From Erigeron canadensis (lineage: Eukaryota > Streptophyta > Magnoliopsida > Asterales > Asteraceae), in NCBI RefSeq assembly GCF_010389155.1, contig NC_057761.1, positions 53,132,587-53,196,586 on the forward strand: a stretch of 64,000 bases of DNA, read 5' to 3'. Position 1 is the stretch's first letter. Each line of letters opens with the position of its first letter. The notes beneath the pieces are model-generated. The model was given only the letters and a program-made list of their open reading frames with translations, searched no databases and was not told where the DNA came from. Position numbers and translations under genes: made by a program. Shown here one piece after another: positions 25,201-37,003 of this stretch.

Positions 25201-28193
25201 GTGTATATATGCATTATGCCGGCAGAAAAAGACATGAAGCGCAGAAGATTCTACATCAGCTATAGAGAAGACAGTGCTGTTGAGCAAATATTATTTTAAT
25301 TAAAGGACATCAATGGTCCTTTGTTAGATCACCTTTGGCTCACTATGCCCTTGAAAATATCAAAATATATTAGGACAAACTGATGTGATCAAGTATTATT
25401 GTGCTTAATAGTGTCATAGCATCTCAAAACTTCCGTACCATACAATGAATTTAGCATCCTATTTGACAATTTATTTGTGAAATCATCTGCAACGTCTTGT
25501 CACTTGTGAGAGTAATGGTTCTTCAAAACTCTAAGAACTGTAATGTATTTTGAAAAATTTCTCGAAAAAGCAAGTCTTTAATAAATACCTAAGAGATCAC
25601 TCTGTTCTTACTATTACTTATTAGATTCCTGTGTATCATTTTAAAAAGTGAATTACATTATCCTCCACAATGCAAAACAAAAATTTTATTTATGGTGGTT
25701 GTAAGCTTTGTTTGGCACACAAAGCTTGTAAGAGCTTTAGGATACCATCAGCTACGTGAAGTATTTTTTTAAAAAAAGCTCGAGCTTTTGAATTATTTGT
25801 TTGTTCTTTTATGTGATTTTACATTTCTAAGCTTCACGCCTGCTTTGTCAAACACAGCTATATAAACTAAATCTCAAGCTACAATCGCCAGTTAGTTTCG
25901 CCAAACATACCCTGATCCTAATCTTATTAGCATTAGGATGGAGAGTTTATACAACCAAAAAGATATTGTTGGCGGAAGCATACAAATGCAAACACAATAT
26001 GCCCAACTAGGTTTTTTTTAAACACATAGATATCGTCCAAGAAAAACTACAAATAGTTAAAAACCAAAGCAATATAAAAACTTACAGGATATATTTCTAA
26101 ATGTGCTGGCCACGTTGACAACTTTCTCTTCCCAGGACGTACTGTTTTCACCACACGGTCACAACGAACTAAAAGATTCTTGCTCAGGAGCACATTGACG
26201 ATATCTTCTACTTCTAGATGCCTATCTGATTCTAAAATGTCTTTGAGCTCTGGATGATTTTTCAAAAATGTAACAAAATCTTTTCCCCTAAAGTACTCAA
26301 CACGGGTCTCCTGCAATACAGCCCACCTAGAAACCAAGTCTTTATGATCTCTAACTTTCTCCGCAAATAACTGAAAAACGTCTTTCTTGTTTGCTTGCTT
26401 CTGGAATAAAGTAAAAGATAAAACATTATTCAACTGGGTAACTTTGGTCGTATTGAAGTCAGGTTAACAGTTAGTATCCATAATACATGTTGGTCAAGAT
26501 TTTGATGTCAGATCAGATGTAAGCAAAAAGTAAACAAGCGTGGTTATAAACTGCAATCTGACAAAGTTCACAGAAACACTGCAAGGTAAGTACAGCTACA
26601 CAATTACTTGTGTAGTTTTCTTTCAAGCGCATATCACAGTGCATAAATAAATTTCGATTACATGCACAGCTCAAGCTTGAGCAATTAACCATATATAGTG
26701 CATATCCTTTTGCTAAAATTTTAACACAAGCTGACAAGCTGGCATGCTACCATAATCGTTGACTCGCTGTTAATTATACAATAACTAGCACCCAAGCAAA
26801 CAATTTGAACACATTTCAATCTTTGCCTCGATGATGATAAAGCTTTATCCGATAATACTTTTTGTTACAAAACAATACTGTGGGTTCCACTTCTAAATAC
26901 TTGTTTGCAGCAGAATAGTCTCAATCTCGACCAACCTTACAAACTCTGACACTAAAAATTCAAGTTTAGCATTACAATGATCAATAATGCAATCTTTCAA
27001 ACTACACAGAGATCTAACCCAAAGGACAAACAACTGAATTAACAACTATCAAAATGAATAGCAAAGTCCACGACTAATGCAACAGAAGTCTCTTTTGAAA
27101 TCAGCATTGCACCTCACAGTCTCACACTCTCATAAGAAAGCCTTTTGTGATCCAGTTGTTAGAAAAGTCCTATGAGTGATAACAAATCTCTAGAGTCTCA
27201 AGAAAAATCTAGAATAGCTAACCAAAAAAACATTAACGATGACAGCTAGACAGCTGACAGACTCCTCCCAAAAAAAAATATTTTGGTGCCATTGATCAAT
27301 ACTCACAGATTATTAATTTCCAACTATGGATTGAAGCTAAAACAAAGATGTCTCGTGTCTAAATACCCTATCTTTAATCTTTCAAGGATGCATTTTCTGA
27401 ATCAACGGCTATGAAATCCCAATCACAGACCAAATATCTCCATACTCTCTAGAAGAATACAAACATACCGAAAAGAAAAAAACATTTCGTCTAACAAGAG
27501 AAAAGATAGTGAGCTCCTCCAAACACCTACATTTGACCCAACTAACACAGTTTGTAACGCTAAACGTAGCAATAGAACACAAAGTAACAACAACATTCCA
27601 GGTCGACCGACTCAGACACTTCCAAAGTAACTATGATCCACTTGACTTTCTCCTTTTTCACTTGATCGATGTATCCTAACATACACATTCCGATACAATA
27701 TACTACAGTGGAAAAAAATAACAACGCTTACAATCTTAAAATCGCTATAAATGTCGAAAATATATAGATTATAATTCCGTCACAAAAAATAAAAATTAAC
27801 GAAATAACTGTATTAAAACCCTAGGCAAACATTCAACATAAAATTTTTTTGAATAACAGATTCACAAAGCACAAACAATTACACTACCTCACAATGATAA
27901 CAAAATTATCACACCAACACAAACTTCAAATCATGATCACGTCACAAACACAAAATGCAGAAGAATCAAAATGTACAAATTTATACATACAGATCTAGAA
28001 ATGCGTATAAACACGAAATTATAATAATAAATAAAAATCATATAATATATAGAGACATTAAAAGTAGAGAGATAGATTATGTAAATATATATACCCTGGG
28101 TGGAGTATCGGTGTTCGGATCGCGGCCGGCGGAGTTTTTAACGGCGGCGGAGGATCGCCGGGCCCGTTTCTTCTCGGCTCCGGCTTTCTTCAT
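22227..28193 (-). CDS. SEC62: translocation protein SEC62, five exons
   Basis: Exons on the minus strand 28095-28193, 26086-26400, 24811-25012, 23620-23848 and 22227-22470 join in phase to 362 residues. The N terminus is Lys/Arg-rich and cytosolic, followed by the SEC62 cytosolic domain (LFAEKVRDHKDLVSRW, VEYFRGKDF, HPELKDIL). WTFVNKRPLWQ precedes two closely spaced membrane segments (about residues 160-180 and 187-210). Then comes FPNILAEEATLRELFRFWP, which is strongly conserved in plants. A third hydrophobic segment (FFYAIVAVLAILLL) follows, then HHAPDEAARAR and an acidic Asp/Glu-rich tail. SEC62 works with SEC61 and SEC63 in post-translational import into the ER, and in plants and animals is also linked to ER-phagy. 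The third membrane segment is a reported plant feature. Intron 1 is large (about 1.7 kb). Confidence 0.95.
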
Positions 28194-28292
28194 GTCACAC
28201 GATTTCTTTCTTTTTAATTTTTAATTTTTGTTATGCTTTGCTTAGCTTAGACCTAGTTTTTGTTAAATAAACAAAATAAATTTAATTTTAAG

Positions 28293-28318
28293 TGCTAGTA
28301 GTAGTAGTAGTAGTAGTA
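28293..28318. repeat. (AGT)n microsatellite
   Basis: About eight AGT units some 100 bp upstream of the SEC62 start codon, possibly inside its leader or promoter. Confidence 0.85.
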
Positions 28319-29082
28319 TATAAGGGTGGGTTTTGGTTTTCTTCAGTTTCGTGATTTGTTTGTTGAAAAATGCGATTAAAGGTAATGTGTATATATCGAC
28401 AAGGTGTGTATATGGTGTACGTCTTATTCGCTGTCACACGCGTCCAAATAAAAGTTGAATTAAAACTAAAACTGAAACTGAAAGGCAAACTCATTAGTCA
28501 TTAGTGTTGATTTCCCCCAAAATTATATATATATCGGTGTCGACGGTCGACTTTCTTTTGGGATCATTAACAACATTATTTCTTTTGGGATTATATCCGT
28601 ACGATGTGAAGGCAAGAGCGATAACGACGGTACGGTGATGGTCGTGACTGGTGGTGATAATGACGACAAGTAAATGTTGTATATCAGATGGAGATGCTTA
28701 AAATAATTTATAAATATGAAGTCATTTAGGTTGTTTAGTTTAATTTTTGATAAACAAAAGATGAGTATTTATAATAATGAAATGAGAATATGTGGTTGTT
28801 GAATACATAAGCTTGAGTATAGAACTCTTCATACCTTGATATTTTAATTCATATAAAATATGGGGACTAAATCATTTATCCATTATACAATAAATATTAA
28901 AACAATTAATGTGAGGGGTTTCATACCTAAATTTAAGTATCTAACAGTGTCTCATATGTTTACTTTTTTCTTTTTTTTTTAACAATTAACATTCAAGACA
29001 TCACAAACCACATTAACATCCAATTTGACAGTTTGCAAAGCTCGAACCATGCATGCCTGAAATGAAACACATGACTCTTAAA

Positions 29083-29108
29083 CCCCCCCACCCCCCCACC
29101 CCACCCCC
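29083..29108. repeat. C-rich tract, potential G-quadruplex on the minus strand
   Basis: Four runs of four to seven C separated by single A bases. The complementary G-runs meet the usual spacing rule for a G-quadruplex. It sits about 0.9 kb upstream of the SEC62 start in AT-rich DNA, so it stands out. Confidence 0.7.
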
Positions 29109-29327
29109 AACCCAAATAATATAGGAAATATGATTCAAACCTTGGTAGATTTCCCCAAGGTCAGATATCATATCAACAGACCACCAAATCTTATAAAAAT
29201 TTCGTACTTTCCTTTTAAATTTTAAAAATTTGAAATGTCTAAAGTATCTTTTTTCACACATTACAATATCTATCCTCCCTAAAATACTTAAGAGTTTAAC
29301 AAAATTTTACAATACATTACAATATAC

Positions 29328-29430
29328 TAGAAGGAGTAGCCGCGTAATGCTTATGTGGTGGCAGCGATTAATGGTGGCTGTGGCGGCAACGACGAGTGGA
29401 TGCGATAGCGGTGTGGTATTTAATGTAAAA
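29328..29430 (-). mobile_element. Helitron 3'-end-like fragment
   Basis: Read on the minus strand, a GC-rich block with GCATTACGCGGCTACTCC is followed at once by CTAGT. This is the layout of a Helitron 3' end. The GC-rich block is related to the segments at 6180-6210, 33205-33360 and 38255-38600. The 5' end was not found. Confidence 0.4.
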
Positions 29431-30587
29431 TCGGAGGTGTTCATGATTTGAACAAATAAACGGTCATTTTTTCAATCTCTCACAAAAGAAGCTTTATCTA
29501 ACAACTCCATCTACCACTATCTATCACTCATCACTCACGAACAACGGTAGTGTTCCACGGAGATATGACATCTCTCTCATCTCATCTTTTGTCCATTGCC
29601 AATGGCTCTAGAGCAGGAAAAAAAATGGTGGCGAAAGTTTAAAGACTAAGCTAAACTTCACTAAAATACAAAACTTTGATATAAAAAAAGTTTGTTAACT
29701 AAATACGTACAAGTTATTATATAACCCCCTTATAGACATCCCTTTTCTTTTAGACCGACAATCTATCATTCTTTTATTTCTAAAATGCACAAATACTAAA
29801 AATGCAATCTAGAACTTCTGAAATACTTCCCAAAATCTACCCTCACAAATAGTGGGACTAAAACCCAAGTGAATCATTTCAAGGTCAAAAAACTTATCAA
29901 TAGATCACCAACCACTTTGACGTAAACATCCCTTTTTTACAGCCATCTAGATTTTGACAAATGTCTCCCAATGACGGAACCAGGATTGAAAGTCACCAGT
30001 AGCACACATTATTATTGTCACTAGAAAAAGTAACAATAACGAATGGATGTTACGACTTTTAGTAAATTTTAAAGATTTTTGGTCATTTTTAACAATTTTT
30101 TGAAATTTTTGTAGTTTTTATTTCTCATTCAATTGCTCAACCACGTCTTTATAAGTTTTTTTTAGAAAAATCTATCGAATGTTTAGAGTTAGTTACATCG
30201 ATGGGTATCCCATTTTCATTTGACCCGTAACATTAATAAAGAATACATCAGTTTTCGGAAAAAATTAAACTACGTAAATCTAACGGACCCGTAGCACGGA
30301 CTACCCCTAACTCCTATGTAGTACCGCTTATGCCGCCTCTATCATCGGGCGCCACCATCGGCCCGCCACAATGTAGGGGCAACTTGGTAAATGTCAAGAT
30401 GTTGGATTAATATCAGACATATATGGGTCATTTTAGTAGGTTTTAATTACTTGTTTAAGTCGAGTGTTTCGTTTATTTACCATGTGTCTAAGTCCGTATT
30501 TAGTTTGATTATATTTTGCAAGATATTAGTAGTTGGTTTGCTTTTTTTACTTGGGTATGGCAGGAAATTAGGACACATGAACCAAAT

Positions 30588-31033
30588 TCTAAGAATAGGA
30601 TTACTCTTTAAAATATTACTAAATCTAGGATGAGTTGCTTTTTATCTTCTAAAATTAAGATTTTGGATTATTTAAACATCACTTTGATTGGAGTCTATGG
30701 AGAGTAAATTCTATTTTTATTGGATGAGATTGTTATTGGAGTTCACTCGTCACTACATGTATTCATGGGTTGGCTGCTTGTCTCGTACTGTCAGGTTCTG
30801 TTCGGATGCTTTCCTAGCTTTATTGTTCGTTTCTGGAAGCTCTATAGATTCAATAGTGAATCTGGTATATAGAGTTCGGCTCCTCAGTTAATGTTTCGAG
30901 TAGAGTCTCGAGTTTTAGTTGTCTTGTAAAATTACTCTAGACTATTCTTATAAATGTATTCTTCGGGCGACTAGCTCCTTGCTAGTTTGCCATTTATATT
31001 AATTTATATTAACTCTGTCGTTCAAAAAAAAAA
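30588..31033 (+). mobile_element. retroelement-derived sequence with poly(A)-like end
   Basis: The segment ends in TCGTTC followed by ten A, which looks like the tail of a plant LINE or SINE. Its left part (about 30588-30680, with GAGTTGCTTTTTATCTTC) is an inverted relative of the tandem repeat at 32.66-33.16 kb, so at least two repeats may be fused here. No reverse transcriptase domain is seen. Confidence 0.4.
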
Positions 31034-31076
31034 TTCCTCTTTCATACCAAACCAACCAACCATTGACTTTTCAGTC

Positions 31077-31548
31077 ATTTTTCTTTTCATTTGTAATCAT
31101 ATATACATCTTATGTTTTCGAGTAATACAAGTTTTTCGAGTCTCTTGCAAAGTTTTCATGAACAATCACCATTTTTTGGATCTTCTCATGGGTAATTTGA
31201 AGTTAGTTCCTTACCTACATTTCCTTTTTATTCTTCTACTTTGTCTTCATTTCATGAAAAATCTCCTGATTTTAAGACACTAAATGTACCTACACATCTC
31301 ACAAACAATATACCGCTTCAATCCCCTAATGATAATAGATACGAGTATGGTAATAAGTTTGGTGAACAACCGAACTCAGATTCGAGTGATGAAGTTATTG
31401 TTGGGAAAGGGCGAAGATGTGAACGTCACATCAGAAGTGAAATGGACACGAGCATCCCAAAAAGTCTTGTAAATGTGGACAATGCTGATAGGTCGGTCGC
31501 AATCAATGAAACTGTACTCGTTCTCGACATAGCTTTCATGTTTATTTA
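31077..31548 (+). pseudogene. unrecognised coding remnant, cut by a Harbinger-like element
   Basis: Two overlapping frames together look like a decayed coding sequence: a Phe/Ser-rich stretch, then an Asn/Pro-rich stretch, then an acidic SDSSDEVIVGKG and a basic RRCERHIRSE. A WTRASQ-like piece in the neighbouring frame may mark a frameshift. The overall style recalls plant transposon-associated Myb/SANT-like ORFs, but this is weak. The Tourist-like element at 31549 ends it abruptly. Confidence 0.3.
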
Positions 31549-32639
31549 GGGTGTGTTTGATAAACCAAGATGATTTAGTGCTGAATGATTCAAGTGACTG
31601 AATGATTCAATAACTTTGAATGAATATGATTTTGAATAATAAAAAGTTGTTTGATAATGGTTCTGGATGAACACTATGAATAACATAAAATTACTATATT
31701 ACCCTTCAATCAAATAAATAAACTCTACAACTTAAAAGTAAAATACAATATCACAAACATGGATTCAACCATTTGGTTCGATATATCATCAACTCCATCA
31801 ATACAGTTCCATCGATGTATCATCAAAACATCTTCAATAATCAATTTATTATTAATAACAAACTTCTTTCCAAAATATTGGTATCAGGAACAATCAGTAA
31901 GAAAAATAAAGTATATCTATTCCACAAGTACCAATTTATATTATATCATATTACCTTATTGAATGAAATAAAAAAAATTATAACTATTCACCACAAAAGG
32001 ATATAAGAACAAAGAGATTTGTTAACAGGATTTTAAGGCTTCATATCACCACCAAAATGTAGATGATAATGATGTGAAAATCTCATTTTCGCGGATAATT
32101 TCTTCCATTGTCATTCTCAAAACTCAATCATCAATTGCCCTTTTATTATTATTATCATTATTATTGTTATTATTATCTTTTAAAAATTAAAAACTTCAAG
32201 TTATCTATCAGATATAAATCCAAAATTTTTAAAGGGTTTTAAAGGATTAGTTATTTAATATTTTGTTGTGATTGTAATTAAGAAGAAAAAAAAATTGTTA
32301 GAAATAGAGGAGTAAAAAACAAATGAAAGATTCGTAGAGATGAAAGAAAAAAAAAAACTGACTTTATATGGAATCATGATGAAGAAGAACCATGGAGAAC
32401 CAGATTGTTTTAGGTAAGAGAGAAGTTAAAAGAAAAGAAAGGATGTAGAGAAGGGCATTAGAGACAAATGTGGATGCTTAATGGGTTCAGGAGCTGTTTT
32501 AAGACTGAACCATTCACTATAATTTATGTTTCATTCAACATTATTATATTGTTCAGAGGTGTCAAACAAACGCCCTGAATGCTGACCGAATCAGCATTCC
32601 ATGCTGAATGATTCCATTCAGTATAAATCAAACACACCC
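31549..32639. mobile_element. Tourist/PIF-Harbinger-like non-autonomous element, 1.09 kb
   Basis: Perfect terminal inverted repeats GGGTGTGTTTGAT at 31549-31561 and ATCAAACACACCC at 32627-32639 are flanked on both sides by TTA (31546-31548 and 32640-32642). TTA is the standard target duplication for PIF/Harbinger elements. GCTGAATGATTC-like words recur near both ends. There is no transposase, so it depends on a partner in trans. Confidence 0.85.
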
Positions 32640-32664
32640 TTAGTTACCATCTTATATTGTAATC

Positions 32665-33165
32665 TCTTTTAATTAAAATTATGTTTCATGGAAGTTCACA
32701 TAAAAATGCTAATGTTAGTTTGTTTTGGTATGGAAAAGGAATTAAATAATCTAAAATCCTAATTTTAGAAGATAAAAAGCAACTTATCCTAAAATTAGCC
32801 ATATTTAAAAAATCAATCATATTCTTAGGATTTTTTGCCATATTTAAAAAATCAATCATATTCTTAGGAGTTTTTCGGAGACATAGGCAATAATTGATAT
32901 ATGTAGCCATGGAGGCTATATATATAGCCATCTTTTAATTAAAATTATGTTCCGTGGAAGTTCACATAAAAATGCTAATGTTAGATTGTTTTGGTATGAA
33001 AAAGGAATTAAATAATTTAAAATCCTAGTTTTAGAAGATAAAAAGCAACTTATCTTAAAATTAGCCATATTTAAAAAATCAATCATATTTTTAGGATTTG
33101 TTCGGAGACATAAGCAATAATTGATATGTGTAGACTATATATATATATATAGCCATGTTTTGTTG
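32665..33165. repeat. tandem duplication, unit about 265 bp
   Basis: Two direct copies start with TTTAATTAAAATTATGTT and continue through GAAGTTCACATAAAAATGC to a GGAGACATA..CAATAATTGATAT end (32665-32930 and 32931-33165). The left copy also carries an internal 39-bp tandem pair (32798-32836 and 32837-32875) that the right copy lacks. The unit resembles part of an LTR but has no proven ends. Confidence 0.75.
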
Positions 33166-33204
33166 AATAAAAGTAGAAGTTTTTCTTTCGTATGTATAAT
33201 AATG

Positions 33205-33360
33205 ATACCCGTATAATGCGGCGTCGATGATGAAAACGGGTAACGATAGCAATGTGGTATGTAAAAGTTAGTAATGTAAATGGATAATGTAATTATTTCA
33301 TTAAGGGTTAGATTAGGTTTTAGATTTTTATTAAAAGGAAAGTAAGATTATATATTTAGT
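33205..33360 (-). repeat. dispersed GC-rich Helitron-related repeat
   Basis: Contains ATACCCGTATAATGCGGCG and then an AATGTGGTA..GTAATTATTTCATTAAGGG run. It is an inverted relative of 5880-6240 and a direct relative of 38255-38600. Confidence 0.45.
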
Positions 33361-33769
33361 GGAAGAAACTTTAACAAACTAACAACAGAGTGTTTATATG
33401 GTTGTTTTAAATGTTATATATCCGATGTTGAGTCTTGTTTACAATAATTTTTGACTTCTCAAATACTTAAAGTTTAAAGGAGTTTGTCATTTTCTTTTCA
33501 GATACAAAACACAAAAAGTTAAAAATATTACCAACAATAATATTTGTGCTCTCAAGTCCAATTAAATGACTTTATAAAATATAAACCCTAATTAATTTCG
33601 GTTGATGTGGTTCCGTTACGAGGTAATCTAGCTATCATCCTCTCTACGTACGTACGTACCTTAATCTAGCTTTGATAATTTATGTTACGACTGTGTTTTC
33701 GCATGCATATATAATATTGCATTAATTAATTATCAACTTAATACACGATCAGATCTCTCGTTGATATAA

Positions 33770-34940
33770 ATGGAAGCCACCGTGGGAATATCCAATTCAT
33801 CTGTGGATTCAGTCATGTCAAATGATGACCTTTTGATCGAAATCTTAATCCGATTACCTGTTGTATCAATTCTTGACTTCAAAATATATCCAAACGCTGG
33901 TGTTATCTCTCATTAGATACCCTAGTTTAATTTTACTCAGCGCCGTAGCAAAACCGTCGTAGATCCTCCTTCTGCTCTCGTCGTTAAAGAAGATTACTCC
34001 ACTAAATGTGATATATTTCCGCTTGATACCAGATCATTTCCGGTTGTCACGACCAGCTTGCAAGAAGGAGCAAAATTTTCAGATTTTGCATGCATGCAAT
34101 GGTCTGCTTCTCTGCGGAGATTCACCGCCCAAGTATCACTATTTCGTGTACAACCCAATGATGAATCGCTTCCACCTTGCCACGATATTGGCGTTTGATC
34201 CCGCCAAATCACCTCACTATAAAGTCATTAGTTTTCTAGCTATATACCGAGTAATATTTATCCCAATTCGTCTCATTCAATATATACAAGCTTACTCTTC
34301 GGAAACAGGCAATTGGATCACTTGTCGTCGACATCCATTCAAGCCTTTTAGACAATTTGGCTCCGGGGTATATTGGAATGATGATGCCATTAATTTATTG
34401 GTCTGATTTTGAAGGTTATAATGATCGTGCATGTTTTCAAGTTAGACGTCGATCGATACTTTGAATTTATCGAGTATACCACTTCCCGAGAGAATCTTGA
34501 AGGACGATGAGGGGACGAGGACTATTATTGATCGTCAGCTGTTTGAGTCTCGTGGTTGTTTACTTCTTTCTTGTCGTATTCGTATAGACGACTTTTGTCG
34601 TGACAAGGGCCGTTGATAAGAGTCTATGAGGCGAAGACGGATGATGGTGCGTGGTGCATTGTTATGCTTTGAATGGGCCGTCAAGTACGAGATCGTTGAG
34701 ATTGATGAGGTTTTGATGGTAGCCCCCCCTATATGTGATCTGTCATGTGTATTGTAGTGGGAGAAAATAATGAGGAAGATTCTTTCGTCGTGATATGAGT
34801 ACGTACACAGGTGATACAATATATGCAAAATCGAGTTAAAGACTCTCGTTATGCTCCGTGATCTGGGACCACACCACCCACCCGCTAGTGCTCTCTTTAC
34901 CTGTTTTCCGCTTGTTGCATCTTTTGCTAGCTAGTGTGTG
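33770..34940 (+). pseudogene. F-box gene copy A, frameshifted
   Basis: The start reads MEATVGIS and leads into a clear F-box (MSNDDLLIEILIRLPVVSI). The frame breaks after DFKI, where the other copies continue with the VSKRWLSLI type of sequence. Downstream, in shifted frames, F-box-associated domain pieces can be read: LHACNGLLLCGD, YNPMMNRFH, LAFDPAKSPHYK, YSSETGNW and FGSGVYWND. Several indels separate them, so no full protein is made. Intact members would recruit substrates to SCF ubiquitin ligases. The 5' flank (from about 33485) and the closing segment (TTGCATCTTTTGCT) are shared with copies B and C. Confidence 0.8.
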
Positions 34941-35127
34941 ATCGATGATTAATAATTTCGCATATATGTTTAATTTTCTGTCAGGTATATGATATGTCGA
35001 TCCTATATATGTCTTTTTCTTATCATTTAATAATTTCTTTATTAGTTGGATCTTGTTTTTGGAAACAGATAATTAGGGCTATATATTTAGATAATTAAAT
35101 TTGTAGATAAATCTCCAAATATATATT

Positions 35128-35175
35128 GCTCTTTTGAACTAGATAAATCTCTAGATTTTTGTTGAAGGCAACAAT
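35128..35175 (-). pseudogene. fragment of the eEF1B gene 3' end (left half)
   Basis: CTCTTTTGAACTAGATAAA and TTGTTGAAGGCAACAAT closely match the termination-codon region of the intact eEF1B gene at 60150-60196. The match stops at ACAAT and resumes at 37932, so the copy is split. Confidence 0.75.
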
Positions 35176-36066
35176 AACTAGTACAATATCCGATCGTTGT
35201 TCGGGTTAATAAAATACTTTTTACAACTTAAACTACTCAATCTATGCTCTGATAGACGAATTGAAAAAGAAAATATGTTAAACATAAATTAATTGGTAAT
35301 TAGCTTACATTACTCAATCTATATTATGAGCTAAAACCCCATTATCTTGTACGAGTACTAACTTTATACAATTCAAAGGTAAATTAATTATCTAAAACCA
35401 AACCGCCCTCAAATTTTTACACAAACTCTGAAACACGTCGAAAAAAAAGACACCAAATATATGTATAATAATAATACACGAAATACATGTAATACCAAGC
35501 AACCAATTCCAAATATAAAGTTAATCTACAAGCAGTGATACACGAAGAAAAGTTATAAACAATACTTCACTCTTCCTTTATAATTTACAAGCATTGATAC
35601 ATGAAAAAAGTTAATCACACAAACATATGGGTCATAAAAGACTTTTCGAAGAGATGAAAATCATTTGGAGCTTTTTGAGATGGTAAAGATGGGTAAAGTA
35701 GTCAAGCTTGGTAAATATAATTATTTTCCCAAATAAACCGTTGATAGACACACAACAACAACAAAATATTAAATAGACGTAAGCAAACGATCACGTGGCC
35801 ATTTTGAGCGAGGGTTCATGCGCAACTTTTCTTCCCTTGGCTAGCTTTTGGTGTTATACGGATCTGTGGGTAGTGGCGACTGAAGGTTTCAGGCCCCAAA
35901 CTCACACAAAAGACACTCACTTACAAAGGTAAATTAGTGCTGGAACTTGCTTATAAGAGAAAATACAAAATAGATATACCTCTTATAAATTTATAGCACA
36001 ACAGAAGTTAACATCCATGAAACTAATAAAATACTTCCTATTATAATGCTAATACTCAACCGAAGT
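35176..36066. other. unassigned sequence inside the split eEF1B fragment
   Basis: AT-rich DNA without recognisable genes. It is the left part of a block of about 2.76 kb that separates the two halves of the eEF1B fragment. Confidence 0.5.
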
Positions 36067-36282
36067 TCAATCGTTACGTCTTGACATCAACTCCATCTGA
36101 TCCCGATTCCATTTTACTCTGTAAATAGTAATCACGAAGTCATGTTGATCCATATCCGACATGTTGAACTGTAATCCGAAATAATTAAATGATCCGACTT
36201 GACCCGTACCTATCAAGGTTAACCCAATACCGGCGGTGTAGCCGCTTGAACTCACTCCACAGGCGACAGAACCTGCTTCCAT
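36067..36282 (-). CDS. unrecognised small ORF interrupted by a solo LTR
   Basis: A 71-residue frame, Gly/Ser-rich at the start (SSSGYTAGIGLTLIGTGQVG) and more polar at the end (WNRDQMELMSRRND). Its first codons abut the solo LTR. If the LTR and one TSD copy are ignored, the frame stays open for about a dozen further residues beyond 36998, so the LTR probably landed inside an older reading frame or exon. The composition is less AT-biased than the flanks. No family was recognised. Confidence 0.3.
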   Translation of the reverse strand: MEAGSVACGVSSSGYTAGIGLTLIGTGQVGSFNYFGLQFNMSDMDQHDFVITIYRVKWNRDQMELMSRRND

Positions 36283-36288
36283 ATCAAT

Positions 36289-36998
36289 TGTTGGAGTGTG
36301 ATCATTTTATTATAAATCGTATGTCCGGAAATAGTTTAAGCCTACGGGGTCACACGAAATGACACGGTAACTCGATAATATTAATTGATATATTAAAGTA
36401 ATATATTGATTAGTTTGATCACGAAATAATTAATTAAACATAATTAAAGGGTTAGTTATATTTCATTGATTAAAGAGGAAGATTAAAATGTGAAAATCGG
36501 AAAATGGACTTGGACCTAAAGTCCATAGAGGGGGACGGCCACATGAAGGCTCATTTAAGCCTTTATGTTGCTTATTTTCCAAGATATGTTAACCCTAATT
36601 AAGTCCTATAAATAGAGGCTTAATTCTTGGTTTTTCATATACTTTTTCACATAAGCAAATTCTCTCCTTTTTCTTCCTTGCTTTGAAGTGGCCGAAAATC
36701 CTTCCTTTTGAAGGGTTTCGACTTTGAAGTTGAAGGTTCAAGCAAAAGGTTTGTTTGGTTTGTGATCGAGTACTAGCATACGTTATTCCGGGTGTTTAGT
36801 GTGCGATCGTAGAGGGGTTTTGCTTTAAACCCTAAGCATTAATAATAATCTTATTATTATTATTATCTTTATTGGAGCTTGCATAAGGTACACGACTCAA
36901 TTCTAGTCTTTGTTAATTAATTTGATTGTATATATGTTTTGATTTCTTCCGTTGCGCATACTCGTGATTATGTTTGTTTAGGTGTTCATATTCTAACA
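36289..36998 (+). mobile_element. solo LTR, 710 bp
   Basis: Starts TGTTGGAGTG, ends TTCTAACA, and is bounded by perfect 5-bp duplications TCAAT (36284-36288 and 36999-37003). A TATA box (CCTATAAATAGAGG, about 36607-36620) lies within it as in an LTR promoter. No internal coding region remains, so unequal recombination between two LTRs is the likely origin. An (AAT)/(ATT) microsatellite near 36840-36870 lies near its 3' side. Confidence 0.88.
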
Positions 36999-37003
36999 TC
37001 AAT

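Larger units (their letters stand above)
28194..29320. other. intergenic upstream of SEC62
   Basis: Should hold the SEC62 promoter. It contains an (AGT)n microsatellite at about 28293-28318 and a C-rich tract at 29083-29108. No gene was recognised. Confidence 0.5.
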
